Made by a program: the position numbers and the translations under genes
Origin: Halofilum ochraceum
Lineage (GTDB): Bacteria > Pseudomonadota > Gammaproteobacteria > XJ16 > Halofilaceae
Assembly: GCF_001614315.2 (NCBI RefSeq)
Contig: NZ_LVEG02000019.1
Coordinates: 1-64,000, forward strand
Reading direction: 5' to 3'
DNA length: 64,000 nt
Shown: positions 1 through 8,828 of the stretch, in pieces
How positions within the stretch are numbered: the stretch's first letter is position 1
How the letters are laid out: every line of letters begins with the position of its first letter
Notes under the pieces: generated by a model
Databases searched by the model: none
What the model saw: only the letters and a program-made list of their open reading frames with translations
Told to the model about the DNA's origin: nothing

Positions 1-130
1 TCGAAGTGAACCTCGCGGAGGGTGCCGGCGCAACGGTACCCTCCGTCATGGTTCCCGGATCTTCGTAACCGCAAACCGTCGGCGGCTATGCGCCAAACGG
101 CGATCATCGTTGCGCACCCGGGCCGATTGA

Positions 131-213
131 ATCGCGAGCAAGCTCGCTCCTACAACTCCTCCGGCACGCCACCAGGGCCCGTCTGGCGGTGTAGGAGCGA
201 GCTTGCTCGCGAT
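131..213. repeat. REP-like inverted repeat pair, copy 1
   Basis: Positions 131-153 and 191-213 are perfect 23-bp inverted copies of a repeat beginning GTAGGAGCGAGCTTGCTCGC, separated by 37 bp. The same repeat occurs as a pair at 58012-58168, but there the two halves face the other way. It resembles REP/REPIN sequences common in Pseudomonas and relatives, which are mobilised by RAYT transposases; none is encoded in this window. Nothing else is recognisable in bases 1-306. Confidence 0.85.
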
Positions 214-306
214 CGCTTGATGGTGCCGTGGGACTCAATCACGGCACCGCCTCCGCTCCGCAACAAAACCGCCCCCCCCGTCATCGACGAGATCCGCCGG
301 AACGGA

Positions 307-669
307 TCACATGTGGACGTAGAGGTCGTTCCCGTGGACGGAGACCTCGAAAGTCTTCGCCTTCATCTTCGGATCGGCCAACGCCTCGCCCGTACGGATA
401 TCGAACTCCCAGCCGTGCCACGCACAGCGGACCAGTTCGTTGCGACGCCCGTACTCGATACCGAAATCGCCGCCGTTCACGGCGGTCCCGCACTGCGGTC
501 CTTCACAGAGCTGCCCGCCGCGGTGCGGGCAGATGTTCAGCATCGCGTGGTACTCGCCGTCGCCGATCTCGAAGATGCCGATCGGCATGTTGTTGATCCG
601 GACAATCTTCTGCTGCCCGGGTGCGACATCGCTCGCCTTGCAGGCGTGAATACCCTGTCCATTCATCAT
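307..669 (-). CDS. Rieske [2Fe-2S] ferredoxin-like protein
   Basis: A 120-residue single-domain Rieske protein. The two cluster-binding boxes are CPHRG and CAWHG, giving the Cys-His / Cys-His set that ligates one [2Fe-2S] centre. They are about 40 residues apart with an intervening LCEGPQCG segment, longer than in the shortest Rieske ferredoxins. The start is the first of two adjacent ATGs, preceded by GGGGAG. It lies 16 bp downstream of the amidohydrolase gene and is probably cotranscribed, so it may deliver electrons to an oxygenase or hydrolase system encoded elsewhere. The partner is unknown; no oxygenase is seen here. The family call is secure, the role is not. Confidence 0.85.
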   Translation of the reverse strand: MMNGQGIHACKASDVAPGQQKIVRINNMPIGIFEIGDGEYHAMLNICPHRGGQLCEGPQCGTAVNGGDFGIEYGRRNELVRCAWHGWEFDIRTGEALADPKMKAKTFEVSVHGNDLYVHM

Positions 670-685
670 CGATCTCCCCGCGGTC

Positions 686-1783
686 TCAGGCGGTTTCCAC
701 GGCGGCCGTCGTGTTGACGCCGGCGTTCTGAAGGCGCCGATACACCTGCATGGCGTTGTTGCCCAGAACGTCGCCCCGCCACTCCGGCGGGATGTGCAGC
801 TTCTGCACATCGTCGTAATCCCAGTGCGGGTAGTCGGACGCGAACATCAGCGTCTCGCGGCCGTACATCGCATCGAGGATGCTCCACAGGTGCTCGACAC
901 CGGTCTCCGGCTGTTCCAGCGGCTGGGTCGTGAAGCGGATGTTGCGGCGGAAGTACTCGCTCGGGAGCATCTTCAGCCACGGCGTTTCCTTGCGCAGTGC
1001 CTTGTAGTCGGCGTCGAGCCGCCACAGGATCGGCGCCGCCCAGGCCACGCCACACTCGATCACGATGAAGTACAGCTCCGGCCACTTCTCGAACACGCCC
1101 TCGGCGATCATGCTGGCGACATGCGTCTGCGCCGACTGGCCGAGCAACGCGTGCGTCTCCCAGAAGTAGCGTGTAGGGCCGGCCGCGATCGGGTTGGTGT
1201 TGATGCCGCCCTGCCCGCCGAGATGGATCGCGAACGGCAGGCCAACCTCGGCACAGGCCTCGAAGATCGGGTGGTAGAACGGATTGCCGTAGGGGCGCTC
1301 CGTACCGTGCGAGGCGAGCACCTGCACCATGTCGCTGCGGTGGCCCAGCCGACGGATTTCCTGCGCCGCGAGGTCCGGGGCCTGCGGGGCGATCATGATC
1401 GAGCCCTTGAGCCGGCTGTCACGGGACAGCCACTCATCGATAAGCCAGTCGTTGTACGCCTTGACGAGCGCATGGGCATAAAACGGGTTCGCGATCGTGG
1501 ACGCTTCCATCGCCTCGTCACCGGTCATGATGGCGTAGTCGATGTTGTACGCATCGAGATGCTTCTCTTTCATGATCCGGTACTGCTCGTCCTGGGTTTC
1601 CGGATTGATGTCCATCCGCTTGAACCCTTCCGGATGCAGCCACGGCCGGTTCGCATTCGGGAACGAACCGCGTGGGCCCGGCTGCTCGCCGCGCGTGAAA
1701 TAGTCGCGGTGGTACTCGTCGAGGTACGGCAGCAGTACTTCCGCCGAACTCCAGTAGTTGTGGCAATCGCAGTCGACGATCAC
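686..1783 (-). CDS. amidohydrolase family protein (TIM-barrel, PF04909 type)
   Basis: A 365-residue metal-dependent hydrolase of the amidohydrolase_2 superfamily. The N-terminal DCDCHNYW corresponds to the first metal-binding strand (the usual D-x-H-x-H is modified to D-C-D-C-H), FAIHLGG is a mid-barrel strand, and FASDYPHWD is the C-terminal Asp motif. A GTG start at 1783 is chosen because GGGAGGAA lies 6 bases upstream and the first motif follows directly; a TTG at 1894 would add 37 unsupported residues. Relatives include decarboxylases and ring-cleavage hydrolases of aromatic catabolism; the substrate cannot be read from sequence. The adjacent Rieske gene suggests an oxidative degradation setting. 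Confidence 0.8.
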   Translation of the reverse strand: MIVDCDCHNYWSSAEVLLPYLDEYHRDYFTRGEQPGPRGSFPNANRPWLHPEGFKRMDINPETQDEQYRIMKEKHLDAYNIDYAIMTGDEAMEASTIANPFYAHALVKAYNDWLIDEWLSRDSRLKGSIMIAPQAPDLAAQEIRRLGHRSDMVQVLASHGTERPYGNPFYHPIFEACAEVGLPFAIHLGGQGGINTNPIAAGPTRYFWETHALLGQSAQTHVASMIAEGVFEKWPELYFIVIECGVAWAAPILWRLDADYKALRKETPWLKMLPSEYFRRNIRFTTQPLEQPETGVEHLWSILDAMYGRETLMFASDYPHWDYDDVQKLHIPPEWRGDVLGNNAMQVYRRLQNAGVNTTAAVETA

Positions 1784-1865
1784 GGTTGATTCCTCCCGAT
1801 TCGTGGGGTGTCCGGCGCGTCGCGGCCCCGGATGTGCGGGCTCGTCCCTTTGCGGGACTGTTCGC

Positions 1866-1894
1866 AGGTTAGGCGTGTGAGGTAGATCGGACAA
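1866..1894 (-). promoter_or_regulatory. candidate sigma-70 promoter for amidohydrolase-Rieske unit
   Basis: On the minus strand TTGTCC and TAACCT are separated by 17 bases, placing a start site about 75 nt ahead of the GTG start. Only the first three -35 bases match well, so this is a candidate. The rest of 1784-2194 holds one dispersed repeat (1991-2022) and no convincing gene. Confidence 0.35.
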
Positions 1895-1990
1895 ACGAAT
1901 GTGATGGCGTTATTGATCGGATTTTGCGATTGGGAGAAGAAACCGGGAAAGGCGGTCCATATAGGGGTCGGGGCCGGCAGTATCTGCCGA

Positions 1991-2022
1991 CGTAGCCCGG
2001 ATGGAGTGGAACGGAATCCGGG
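1991..2022 (+). repeat. dispersed repeat CGTAGCCCGGAT, copy 1
   Basis: A 32-bp sequence starting CGTAGCCCGGATGGAG and ending AATCCGGG, with its ends forming a short inverted repeat (CCCGGAT/ATCCGGG). A second copy in the opposite orientation, matching at 27 of 32 positions, lies at 44936-44967. Similar sequences are widespread between genes in Proteobacteria; function unknown. Confidence 0.7.
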
Positions 2023-2194
2023 GAGTACGGGGAAAGGCGACAGCGGAGTTCTGGGCCGTGGGTCACGGAGGGATCGGTGTGGCGAGGGATTGATGGCGGC
2101 CTTCCATGGCCGCCACCCCTTCGGGGCGCCTCCCGTTGGTCGGCGTCCAAATCGGCTTTCCTGCCGATTTGTCGAACCGGGAGGGTTCGGCCCA

Positions 2195-2266
2195 CCTCTC
2201 TCTCCGCCATGCATAAAAAAAGCCCCGCGATTGCGGGGCTTTTTTTATGCATGGCGGAGAGAGAGG
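2195..2266. repeat. 34-bp perfect inverted repeat copying the tRNA-Ser 3' end
   Basis: Arms 2195-2228 and 2233-2266 are perfectly complementary around a 4-base loop. The centre is the tRNA-Ser terminator, but the arms run on through ATGCAT, the encoded CCA and the acceptor/T-stem strand of the tRNA. The left arm is therefore an inverted duplicate of the tRNA 3' end, and weaker similarity (GAGGGTTCG) continues to about 2181. Confidence 0.85.
2215..2246 (-). terminator. intrinsic terminator of tRNA-Ser (symmetrical)
   Basis: Seven A, then GCCCCGC, a 4-base loop, GCGGGGC and seven T. It is symmetrical and could act in both directions. It begins directly after the encoded CCA and ATGCAT of tRNA-Ser. 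Confidence 0.85.
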
Positions 2267-2344
2267 GATTCGAACCCTCGAAGGGGCTATCAACCCCTTA
2301 CTCCCTTAGCAGGGGAGCGCCTTCGACCACTCGGCCATCTCTCC
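2252..2344 (-). tRNA. tRNA-Ser (GCU anticodon)
   Basis: A 93-nt class II tRNA with a 7-bp acceptor stem GGAGAGA/TCTCTCC, the G discriminator and an encoded CCA. The anticodon GCT lies at 2308-2310, there is a long variable arm (GTAAGGGGTTGATAGCCCCTT region), and the T arm is GAGGG-TTCGAAT-CCCTC. It follows csrA, as in many Gammaproteobacteria. A short perfect hairpin (GATCCGC/GCGGATC, about 2357-2375) lies just upstream of the 5' end. Confidence 0.96.
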
Positions 2345-2426
2345 GTTCTATCCGCTCGCGATCCGCTGAGCGGATCGGGAGCTTACAGACTATAGGGGCC
2401 CTCGGGCAACCGGGTGGCCCCTGGGA

Positions 2427-2612
2427 TCATTCTCCGGGTACGGGATCCTGCTCGTTCTTGATGCGCTCGTAAATCTCTTCGCGATGTACGGCCACATCTT
2501 TCGGGGCATTCACTCCCAGTCGGACCTGGTTTCCCTTGACCCCCAGCACGGTCACGGACACTTCGTCCCCGACCATAAGGGTCTCGCCTACGCGGCGCGT
2601 AAGGATCAGCAT
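2427..2612 (-). CDS. csrA: carbon storage regulator CsrA/RsmA
   Basis: A 61-residue RNA-binding dimeric regulator that blocks or activates translation at GGA-containing leaders. The N-terminus [11 protein letters not shown] and the [17 protein letters not shown] segment carry the conserved RNA-contacting Arg residues. The length is normal. ATG at 2612 has AGGAG about 9 bases upstream. The lysC-csrA-tRNA-Ser order is conserved in the class; the 139-bp gap behind lysC leaves room for its own promoter. No sRNA antagonist (csrB type) is visible in the window. Confidence 0.97.
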   Translation of the reverse strand: MLILTRRVGETLMVGDEVSVTVLGVKGNQVRLGVNAPKDVAVHREEIYERIKNEQDPVPGE

Positions 2613-2751
2613 GATTTCATACTCCTGTCAGTCTTCACCTCGAATCGGCAGGGACCCGACCTCCCAATCGGCCCCCATTCCGTTGCCCGCGCCGCCCCCT
2701 CTTCACGGGGGACTGATTGTTGTTCTCTGGCGCCAGGTAGCCCACCAGTGG

Positions 2752-3996
2752 CTAATTCAATTCTCCCACGGCCTTCGGCGGAGCGTCCAGCCCGAAAGCG
2801 GCATGCAGCGCCCGCACCCCAAGCTCCAGGTACTTCTCGTCAACCACGACCGAGATCTTGATCTCCGACGTCGAGATCATGTGGATATTGATCCCTTCAT
2901 TCCCCAGCGCCTCGAACATCCGGGTCGCGATACCGGCATGGGAGCGCATCCCCACGCCCACGAGCGAGATCTTGACGATACTCTCGTCCCCGTCGACCCG
3001 TTCCGCCCCGATTTCCTCGGTGATGCCCCGGACCAGCTCCAGTGCCTGCTGGTAGTCGTTCCGGTGCACCGTGAACGTGAAGTTGGCGGTGCCGCCATCC
3101 GAGGCCACGTTCTGCAGGATCATGTCCACTTCGATATTGGCATCGGAGACCGCGCCGATGATCCGGCGGGCGATACCCGGCTGGTCCGGCGCGCCCGCGA
3201 CGCGAATCTGCGCCTCGTCACGGTTGAAGGCGATGCCGGAAATGACGGCGTCTTCCATTTCGGGCTCCTCATAGGTAATCAGGGTGCCGGCGTTCTCCTG
3301 GAAGCTGGAGAGGACGCGCAGCGGCACATTGTACTTGCCGGCGAATTCGACCGAGCGGATCTGCAGCACCTTCGCGCCGAGACTCGCGAGCTCGAGCATC
3401 TCCTCGAACGTGATCCGATCGAGACGGCGAGCCCGGGGTTCGATCCGCGGGTCGGTCGTATAGATGCCGTCGACATCCGTGAAGATCTGGCACTCGTCGG
3501 CCTTGAGGGCGGCCGCCAGGGCGACCGCCGAGGTATCCGAACCGCCACGCCCGAGCGTGGTGATATTGCCGGCGGCATCGACGCCCTGGAATCCGGCCAC
3601 GACCACCACGCGCCCGGCCGCGAGGTCGGAATCGATGCGTTCGCGGCCCACGTTCTTGATCCGCGCCTTGTTGTGCGTCTCGTCGGTCTGCACCGCCACC
3701 TGCCCGCCCGTATACGAGCGGGCCGGACAGCCGCGTTTCTCCAGGGCCATCGCGAGCAGGGCAATCGTGACCTGTTCCCCGGTCGACATCAGCACATCGA
3801 GTTCACGCGGCGTCGGCTTCGGCATCACCTGTTTCGCGAGATCGATCAGGCGATTCGTCTCACCGCTCATGGCGGAGACGACCACGACCACATCATCCCC
3901 CTGGTCACGCGACGCCTTCACCAGGTCGGCTACATGCTCGATCCGTTCGATGGTGCCGACGGACGTACCGCCAAATTTCTTTACATACAGGCTCAT
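2752..3996 (-). CDS. lysC: aspartate kinase
   Basis: A 414-residue monofunctional aspartokinase catalysing the first step of lysine, threonine and methionine synthesis. KFGGTSVG at the N-terminus is the nucleotide/aspartate-binding signature. The last 150 residues form two ACT domains that sense end products. The length matches the Pseudomonas-type enzyme rather than the 449-residue E. coli LysC. It sits 74 bp after alaS; that gap is too short for a lysine riboswitch, so feedback through ACT domains is the likely control. The product feeds Asd, encoded at 21.6 kb. Confidence 0.97.
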   Translation of the reverse strand: MSLYVKKFGGTSVGTIERIEHVADLVKASRDQGDDVVVVVSAMSGETNRLIDLAKQVMPKPTPRELDVLMSTGEQVTIALLAMALEKRGCPARSYTGGQVAVQTDETHNKARIKNVGRERIDSDLAAGRVVVVAGFQGVDAAGNITTLGRGGSDTSAVALAAALKADECQIFTDVDGIYTTDPRIEPRARRLDRITFEEMLELASLGAKVLQIRSVEFAGKYNVPLRVLSSFQENAGTLITYEEPEMEDAVISGIAFNRDEAQIRVAGAPDQPGIARRIIGAVSDANIEVDMILQNVASDGGTANFTFTVHRNDYQQALELVRGITEEIGAERVDGDESIVKISLVGVGMRSHAGIATRMFEALGNEGINIHMISTSEIKISVVVDEKYLELGVRALHAAFGLDAPPKAVGELN

Positions 3997-4070
3997 ACCG
4001 CGGCGCGAACTCCCGTTTCAGCGGTTTCTGGGCTATCGAGGATAGATGGTTTTCGAGGCAACGGCGACGG

Positions 4071-6773
4071 TCAGCCCAGTTGTTCCCGGACCCAGCGGGC
4101 GACATCGGCCAGACCGTCGTCCAGTCCGGCGGGGTCATTCCCCCCGGCCTGTGCCATATCCGGACGGCCGCCGCCCTTGCCACCGACGAAGCCGGCGACG
4201 TGGTTCACGAGATCACCGGCGCGGATGCGGCCGGTCTCGCCGTTGGTGACACCGGCGACCAGCTGGACCTTGCCGTTCGCCACCGTGCCGAGTACGACGG
4301 CTGCGGCGCCCAGCCGCCCCTTCAGCCCATCCACGGTGTCTCGAAGGGTTTTGGAATCGGCGTCATCGAGTCGGGCCGCCAGCACGTGCAGGCCATCGAT
4401 CTCGACCGCCTGGGCCGCAAGATCGCCGCCCGCCTGACTGGCCAGCCGCGCCTTGGCCTGTTCCAGTTCCTTTTCCAGCCGGCGGCTGCGGTCCGCGACC
4501 TGCTCGACCCGCTGCTCGACTTCATCGAGGCCGGCATTGACGGTCTCCGCGATGCGGCGCAGGCGCTCGTCCTGGGACTGCAGCGATTCGATCGCCTTCG
4601 CCCCGGTGACCGCCTCGATCCGGCGTACGCCGGCGGCCACGCCGGTCTCGGAGAGAATCCGGCACAGCCCGATGTCCCCGGTCCGATCGACGTGGGTGCC
4701 GCCACACAGTTCCAGGGACTCCGGCCCGATCCGCAGGACCCGCACCTGGTCGCCGTATTTTTCCCCGAAAAGCGCCATCGCGCCCTCGGCGACCGCATCT
4801 TCCATGCGCATCTCGCGCACCTCGGCCGGGCTGTTGCGGCGAATCTCGGCGTTGACGAAACGCTCGATCTCGGCGAGCTGGGCACGCGTAACCGGCTCGA
4901 AGTGCGAGAAATCGAAGCGCAGATAATCGGGATGGACCAGCGAGCCCTTCTGCTGAACATGCGTACCAAGCACGTGGCGCAGCGCTGCGTGCAGCAGATG
5001 GGTCGCCGAGTGATTGCGCCGCGTATCATTGCGCCGGTCGGCGTCGATGCCGGCCTGCACGGGCGTACCAATGGCGACTCGACCGGCAAGTACACGGCCG
5101 ATGTGGGCACTGGCCTGCCCTTTCCTGCGGGTGTCCTCCACTTCGAACACCGTATCGCCTGCAGTAAGCCGGCCGCGATCACCGACCTGCCCACCCGCCT
5201 CGGCATAGAAAGGCGTGTTGTCCAGGAACACCATGCCGGCCTCGCCGGCCTCCAGCGCCTCGACTGCCTCGTTGTCGCGGTAGAGTGCGATGACCCGCCC
5301 TTCGTCCGCGTCGCGCTCGTAACCACTGAACGTGCTGTCCATGTTGACCTGGACATCCGACGACAGATCCGCGCCAAAACGACTCGCCGCGCGGGAGCGA
5401 CGCTGCTGTTCTTCCATGCAGCGGTTGAAGCCGTCGCGGTCGACCCGCAAACCGTGCTCGCGTGCGATATCGGCGGTCAGATCCCAGGGGAAACCATAGG
5501 TGTCGTACAGACCGAACGCGACGTCCCCGGGTATGGTGGAGGCCGGATCCAGGGGCGTGTTTTCGTCGTCTTCGTCCGGCGGGGTCTCGCGATAATCTGC
5601 ACGCGGCGTCAGGCCGGACATGGCATCGTCGAGCAGTTTCATGCCCTGCGAGAGCGTTTCCTGGAAACGACGCTCTTCCTTGAGCAGCATCCGCTCGACC
5701 AGTTCCCGCTTCTCGACCAGTTCGGGGAACGCGTCGCCCATCTCGTGGATCAACGGTTCCACAAGGCGATGAAAGAACGGCTCGCGCAGCCCCAGCTGGT
5801 AACCGTGGCGCGCGGCCCGGCGGATGATCCGGCGCAGCACGTAGCCGCGCCCCTCGTTCGACGGCAGAACGCCATCGACGATCAGGAACGCGCAGGACCG
5901 GATATGATCGGCGATCACCCGCAGCGAGGCGTTGTCGCGCTCCCCCGTCTGGGCCAGATCGGCGACCGCATCCAGCAGACGCCGGAACAGATCGATCTCG
6001 TAGTTGTCATGCACGCCCTGCATGACCGCGGCGATCCTCTCCAAACCCATGCCGGTATCGACACAGGGCGCGGGCAACGGGTTCATCGTCCCGTCCGCGT
6101 CCCGGTCGTACTGCATGAAGACGAGGTTCCAGATCTCGACGTAACGATCCCCGTCCTCTTCCGGCGTGCCCGGGGGACCGCCCTCAATGCCGGGGCCGTG
6201 GTCGTAGAAGATCTCGCTGCACGGGCCGCAGGGGCCGGTATCGCCCATCTGCCAGAAGTTGTCACTCCCCGAAATCCGGGCAAAGCGCTCTTCCGGAATC
6301 CCGATATGGTTCAGCCACAGATCGGCGGCTTCATCGTCGTCGACGTAGACCGTCACCCACAGACGCTCGGGGGGCAATCCGAACTCTTTGGTCAGCAGCC
6401 CCCAGGCATATTCGATCGCTTCCTTCTTGAAATAGTCGCCGAAACTGAAGTTGCCGAGCATTTCAAAGAAGGTGTGATGCCGCGCGGTGTAGCCGACATT
6501 CTCGAGATCGTTGTGCTTGCCGCCGGCGCGCACGCAGCGCTGGCTGGTGACCGCCCGCTTGTAGTCGCGTTCCTCCTTGCCGAGGAATACGTCCTTGAAC
6601 TGCACCATACCGGCGTTGGTGAACAGCAGTGTCGGGTCGTTCGCGGGCACGAGCGATGCGGACGGCACGATGCGATGACCACGCTGTTCAAAGTACTCAT
6701 GGAACCGTCGCCGCAGTTCGGCGCTGCCCATCCAGTTCCCGTCGTCACGGATCTCGGCATCTGCCACGTTCAT
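4071..6773 (-). CDS. alaS: alanine--tRNA ligase
   Basis: A 900-residue class II synthetase. In order it has the catalytic core from [20 protein letters not shown] through the first 440 residues, the editing domain with the [11 protein letters not shown] HxxxH motif, the [13 protein letters not shown] zinc/editing motif, and a C-terminal coiled coil plus the C-Ala domain ([14 protein letters not shown]). E. coli AlaS is 875 residues. The chosen ATG gives a 14-residue extension; a second ATG at 6731 would align better with E. coli, and both have only weak ribosome-binding sites. The gene starts 18 bp after recX. Confidence 0.97.
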   Translation of the reverse strand: MNVADAEIRDDGNWMGSAELRRRFHEYFEQRGHRIVPSASLVPANDPTLLFTNAGMVQFKDVFLGKEERDYKRAVTSQRCVRAGGKHNDLENVGYTARHHTFFEMLGNFSFGDYFKKEAIEYAWGLLTKEFGLPPERLWVTVYVDDDEAADLWLNHIGIPEERFARISGSDNFWQMGDTGPCGPCSEIFYDHGPGIEGGPPGTPEEDGDRYVEIWNLVFMQYDRDADGTMNPLPAPCVDTGMGLERIAAVMQGVHDNYEIDLFRRLLDAVADLAQTGERDNASLRVIADHIRSCAFLIVDGVLPSNEGRGYVLRRIIRRAARHGYQLGLREPFFHRLVEPLIHEMGDAFPELVEKRELVERMLLKEERRFQETLSQGMKLLDDAMSGLTPRADYRETPPDEDDENTPLDPASTIPGDVAFGLYDTYGFPWDLTADIAREHGLRVDRDGFNRCMEEQQRRSRAASRFGADLSSDVQVNMDSTFSGYERDADEGRVIALYRDNEAVEALEAGEAGMVFLDNTPFYAEAGGQVGDRGRLTAGDTVFEVEDTRRKGQASAHIGRVLAGRVAIGTPVQAGIDADRRNDTRRNHSATHLLHAALRHVLGTHVQQKGSLVHPDYLRFDFSHFEPVTRAQLAEIERFVNAEIRRNSPAEVREMRMEDAVAEGAMALFGEKYGDQVRVLRIGPESLELCGGTHVDRTGDIGLCRILSETGVAAGVRRIEAVTGAKAIESLQSQDERLRRIAETVNAGLDEVEQRVEQVADRSRRLEKELEQAKARLASQAGGDLAAQAVEIDGLHVLAARLDDADSKTLRDTVDGLKGRLGAAAVVLGTVANGKVQLVAGVTNGETGRIRAGDLVNHVAGFVGGKGGGRPDMAQAGGNDPAGLDDGLADVARWVREQLG

Positions 6774-6791
6774 GCCCCCGTCGCGGAATCG

Positions 6792-7268
6792 TCACTCATC
6801 CGCGTTGTCGTAATCGGTAACCCGCCGGACGATACCGGCGGGGAAGCCGCGTCCCTGCAGGAAACGCATCCGTTTTGACAGTTCAGCTCGGGTCGCCGGG
6901 GCGGAAACGCCAAAGCGCCGCTCCAGCGCCTCACGCGCGAGCGAGGTCCACTCCTCCTCGAAAGGCAGCAGCGCAGCGTCGATGATCTGACGATCGACCC
7001 CTCGCTCCCCCAGCGCCGAGCGGAGTTTGAGCGGCCCGTCACCGCGGGCCACCCGCTGCTCGACGAACAGGTTCGCGAACCGCTCGTCGCTCTGCAGCCC
7101 CTCGGCGGCGAGCCGCTCGATCTCGGCGTCGATCGCGGCGCGCCCGTAACCGCGCTGTTCGAGTTTCAGCGCCAGCTCGCCGGCCGCGTGCTCGCGCCGC
7201 GCAAGCAGTCGAATGGCCGCCTCATGCAGCTCGGGATCGCGCTCGTTATCCCTCTCCGGATCCGGCAG
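6792..7268 (-). CDS. recX: RecX, regulator of RecA (probable CTG start)
   Basis: RecX binds along RecA filaments and limits recombinase activity. The reading frame carries the family's helical repeats: [16 protein letters not shown], then ALKLEQRGY, then [12 protein letters not shown] near the end. No ATG, GTG or TTG occurs in frame upstream of 7052, and starting at that GTG would delete the conserved N-terminal half. An in-frame CTG at 7268 has AGGAG exactly 7 bases upstream, lies 23 bp inside recA and gives 158 residues, close to other RecX proteins. The CTG start is inference; the family assignment is firm. Translation is probably coupled to recA. Confidence 0.8.
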   Translation of the reverse strand: MPDPERDNERDPELHEAAIRLLARREHAAGELALKLEQRGYGRAAIDAEIERLAAEGLQSDERFANLFVEQRVARGDGPLKLRSALGERGVDRQIIDAALLPFEEEWTSLAREALERRFGVSAPATRAELSKRMRFLQGRGFPAGIVRRVTDYDNADE

Positions 7269-8295
7269 CTTCTGTCTCCTCGGCTTCTTTACCGGGCTTC
7301 GCCGGCTTGGTCAGGAGCAGTTCGCGCAGTTTCTGCTCGATCTCCTGCGCTGTGTCCGGGTGCTCTTTCAGATAGTTGCGGACATTCTCCTTGCCCTGCC
7401 CGATGCGCGTACCATTGTAGCTGTACCAGGCACCCGATTTGTCGACGATCGAGTTCTTCACCCCGAGGTCGATCAGTTCGCCCTCGACGGATACCCCCTC
7501 GCCATAGAGGATCTCGAACTCGGCCTGGCGGAACGGGGGCGCCATCTTGTTCTTGACGACCTTCACCCGGGTCTCGTTGCCGATCACCTCTTCGCCCTTC
7601 TTGATCGAGCCGATCCGGCGGATATCGAGGCGCACGGAGCTGTAGAACTTGAGCGCATTGCCGCCGGTGGTGGTCTCCGGGCTGCCAAACATGACGCCGA
7701 TCTTCATCCGGATCTGGTTGATGAAGCAGACCATCGTGCCCGAGCGCTGGATATTGGCGGTCAGCTTGCGCAGGGCCTGCGACATCAGGCGGGCGTGCAG
7801 GCCGACATGGGAATCCCCCATCTCGCCCTCGATCTCCGCCTTCGGCGTCAGCGCGGCGACCGAGTCGACCACGACCATGTCGATCGCGCCGGAACGCACG
7901 AGCATGTCGGCGATCTCGAGTGCCTGATCGCCCGTGTCGGGCTGCGAGACCAGCAGCTCATCGACGTCGACCCCGAGCTTCTCCGCGTAGGTCGGATCGA
8001 GTGCGTGCTCGGCGTCGATGAAGGCACAGGTGCCGCCGTCCTTCTGACACTCGGCGATGACCTGGAGCATCATGGTGGTCTTACCGGAAGATTCCGGGCC
8101 ATAGATTTCCACGACCCGCCCGCGGGGCAGCCCGCCGACTCCCAGCGCCACATCCAGCGACAGGGAGCCCGTGGAGACCACGGATACGTTGCGCACGGCG
8201 GAGTCGTCGCCCATGCGCATGACGGCGCCCTTGCCGAACTGCTTCTCGATCTGGCCGAGCGCTGCGTTCAGCGCCTTTTTGCGATCCTGATCCAC
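7246..8295 (-). CDS. recA: recombinase RecA
   Basis: A 349-residue DNA strand-exchange ATPase and SOS coprotease. Walker [10 protein letters not shown] is at about residues 66-74, followed by the L1/L2 DNA-binding loops and an acidic C-terminus ([15 protein letters not shown]). GTG at 8295 is preferred because GGAGG lies 7 bases upstream; the TTG at 8301 is only 1-2 bases from it. recX overlaps the 3' end. No CTGT-N8-ACAG LexA box is visible in the 160 bp between the gene and the repeat element upstream. Confidence 0.97.
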   Translation of the reverse strand: MDQDRKKALNAALGQIEKQFGKGAVMRMGDDSAVRNVSVVSTGSLSLDVALGVGGLPRGRVVEIYGPESSGKTTMMLQVIAECQKDGGTCAFIDAEHALDPTYAEKLGVDVDELLVSQPDTGDQALEIADMLVRSGAIDMVVVDSVAALTPKAEIEGEMGDSHVGLHARLMSQALRKLTANIQRSGTMVCFINQIRMKIGVMFGSPETTTGGNALKFYSSVRLDIRRIGSIKKGEEVIGNETRVKVVKNKMAPPFRQAEFEILYGEGVSVEGELIDLGVKNSIVDKSGAWYSYNGTRIGQGKENVRNYLKEHPDTAQEIEQKLRELLLTKPAKPGKEAEETEAAGSGEG

Positions 8296-8456
8296 GCGCA
8301 AACCTCCATCAACGTCCGGTCCCGGACCACGCCCGGGGCATCCGCCGGATTATCCCACACCGAGCGCCTCCATCGAACCCCGCATCGCCCATCGTTCCCG
8401 AGCGTGCGGGCCTCGGATCGGGGCTGAAAAGAACCGCGAATGAACTGGCCGGATAA

Positions 8457-8802
8457 GAACCACGAATGAACACGAATGGACACGAATAGGTCCTGGGGCT
8501 TCGAGCGGCTTCTGGAGCTTCGCTGTTGGACCTCGGGCGCTTCAACCGGATACTGAAGAACCACAGATAAACACATATGAACACAGATAAAACCGGGTCT
8601 GTGGAAGCGGGTACGGCGGGGTGATCGCTCCGATGGTCGAGTCGCCCGGACGGCGATCATTTTTGTCTTTATCCGTGTCTATCTGTGTTCATCCGTGGTT
8701 CCGCCTTTCCCGCACCGGGTGGCAACAAGGCGTCAGCGAAGCTCCTCAAGCGTGTGGCTGCCCCGGGACCCATTCGTGTCCATTCGTGTTCATTCGTGGT
8801 TC
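8457..8802. repeat. nested inverted-repeat element C (346 bp)
   Basis: The ends (8457-8487 and 8772-8802) are 31-bp perfect inverted repeats made of tandem 10-bp units ACACGAATGR, followed inward by GGAGCTTCGCTGTT-type imperfect repeats. The element lies 26 nt past the purF stop. Inside sits a second inverted repeat (8558-8592 with 8668-8701) built from a different 10-bp unit, ACACAGATAA. The outer parts match the elements at 27968-28306 and 29865-30212; the core does not. A degenerate half copy (GAACCGCGAATGAACTGG) lies just outside at 8431-8448. No protein is credible in 8296-8828. Confidence 0.85.
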
Positions 8803-8828
8803 TTCCATGGCCAGCCCCGGCGGCCTGC

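Noticed and set aside
3997-4070. Lysine riboswitch before lysC
   Set aside because: The gap to alaS is 74 bp, far too short for the lysine aptamer.
4080-6878. 932-codon open frame on the plus strand opposite alaS, and similar long frames opposite lysC, fimV and pheT
   Set aside because: Shadow frames produced by high GC codon bias; no family motifs, and the minus-strand genes are unmistakable.
8431-8445. GAAC-N7-GAAC resembling an alphaproteobacterial SOS box near recA
   Set aside because: It is a degenerate half copy of the ACACGAATGR repeat end, and the host is a gammaproteobacterium.
8457-8802. CRISPR-like array from short regular repeats
   Set aside because: Units are directly tandem with no spacers, are arranged as inverted ends, and no cas genes occur.
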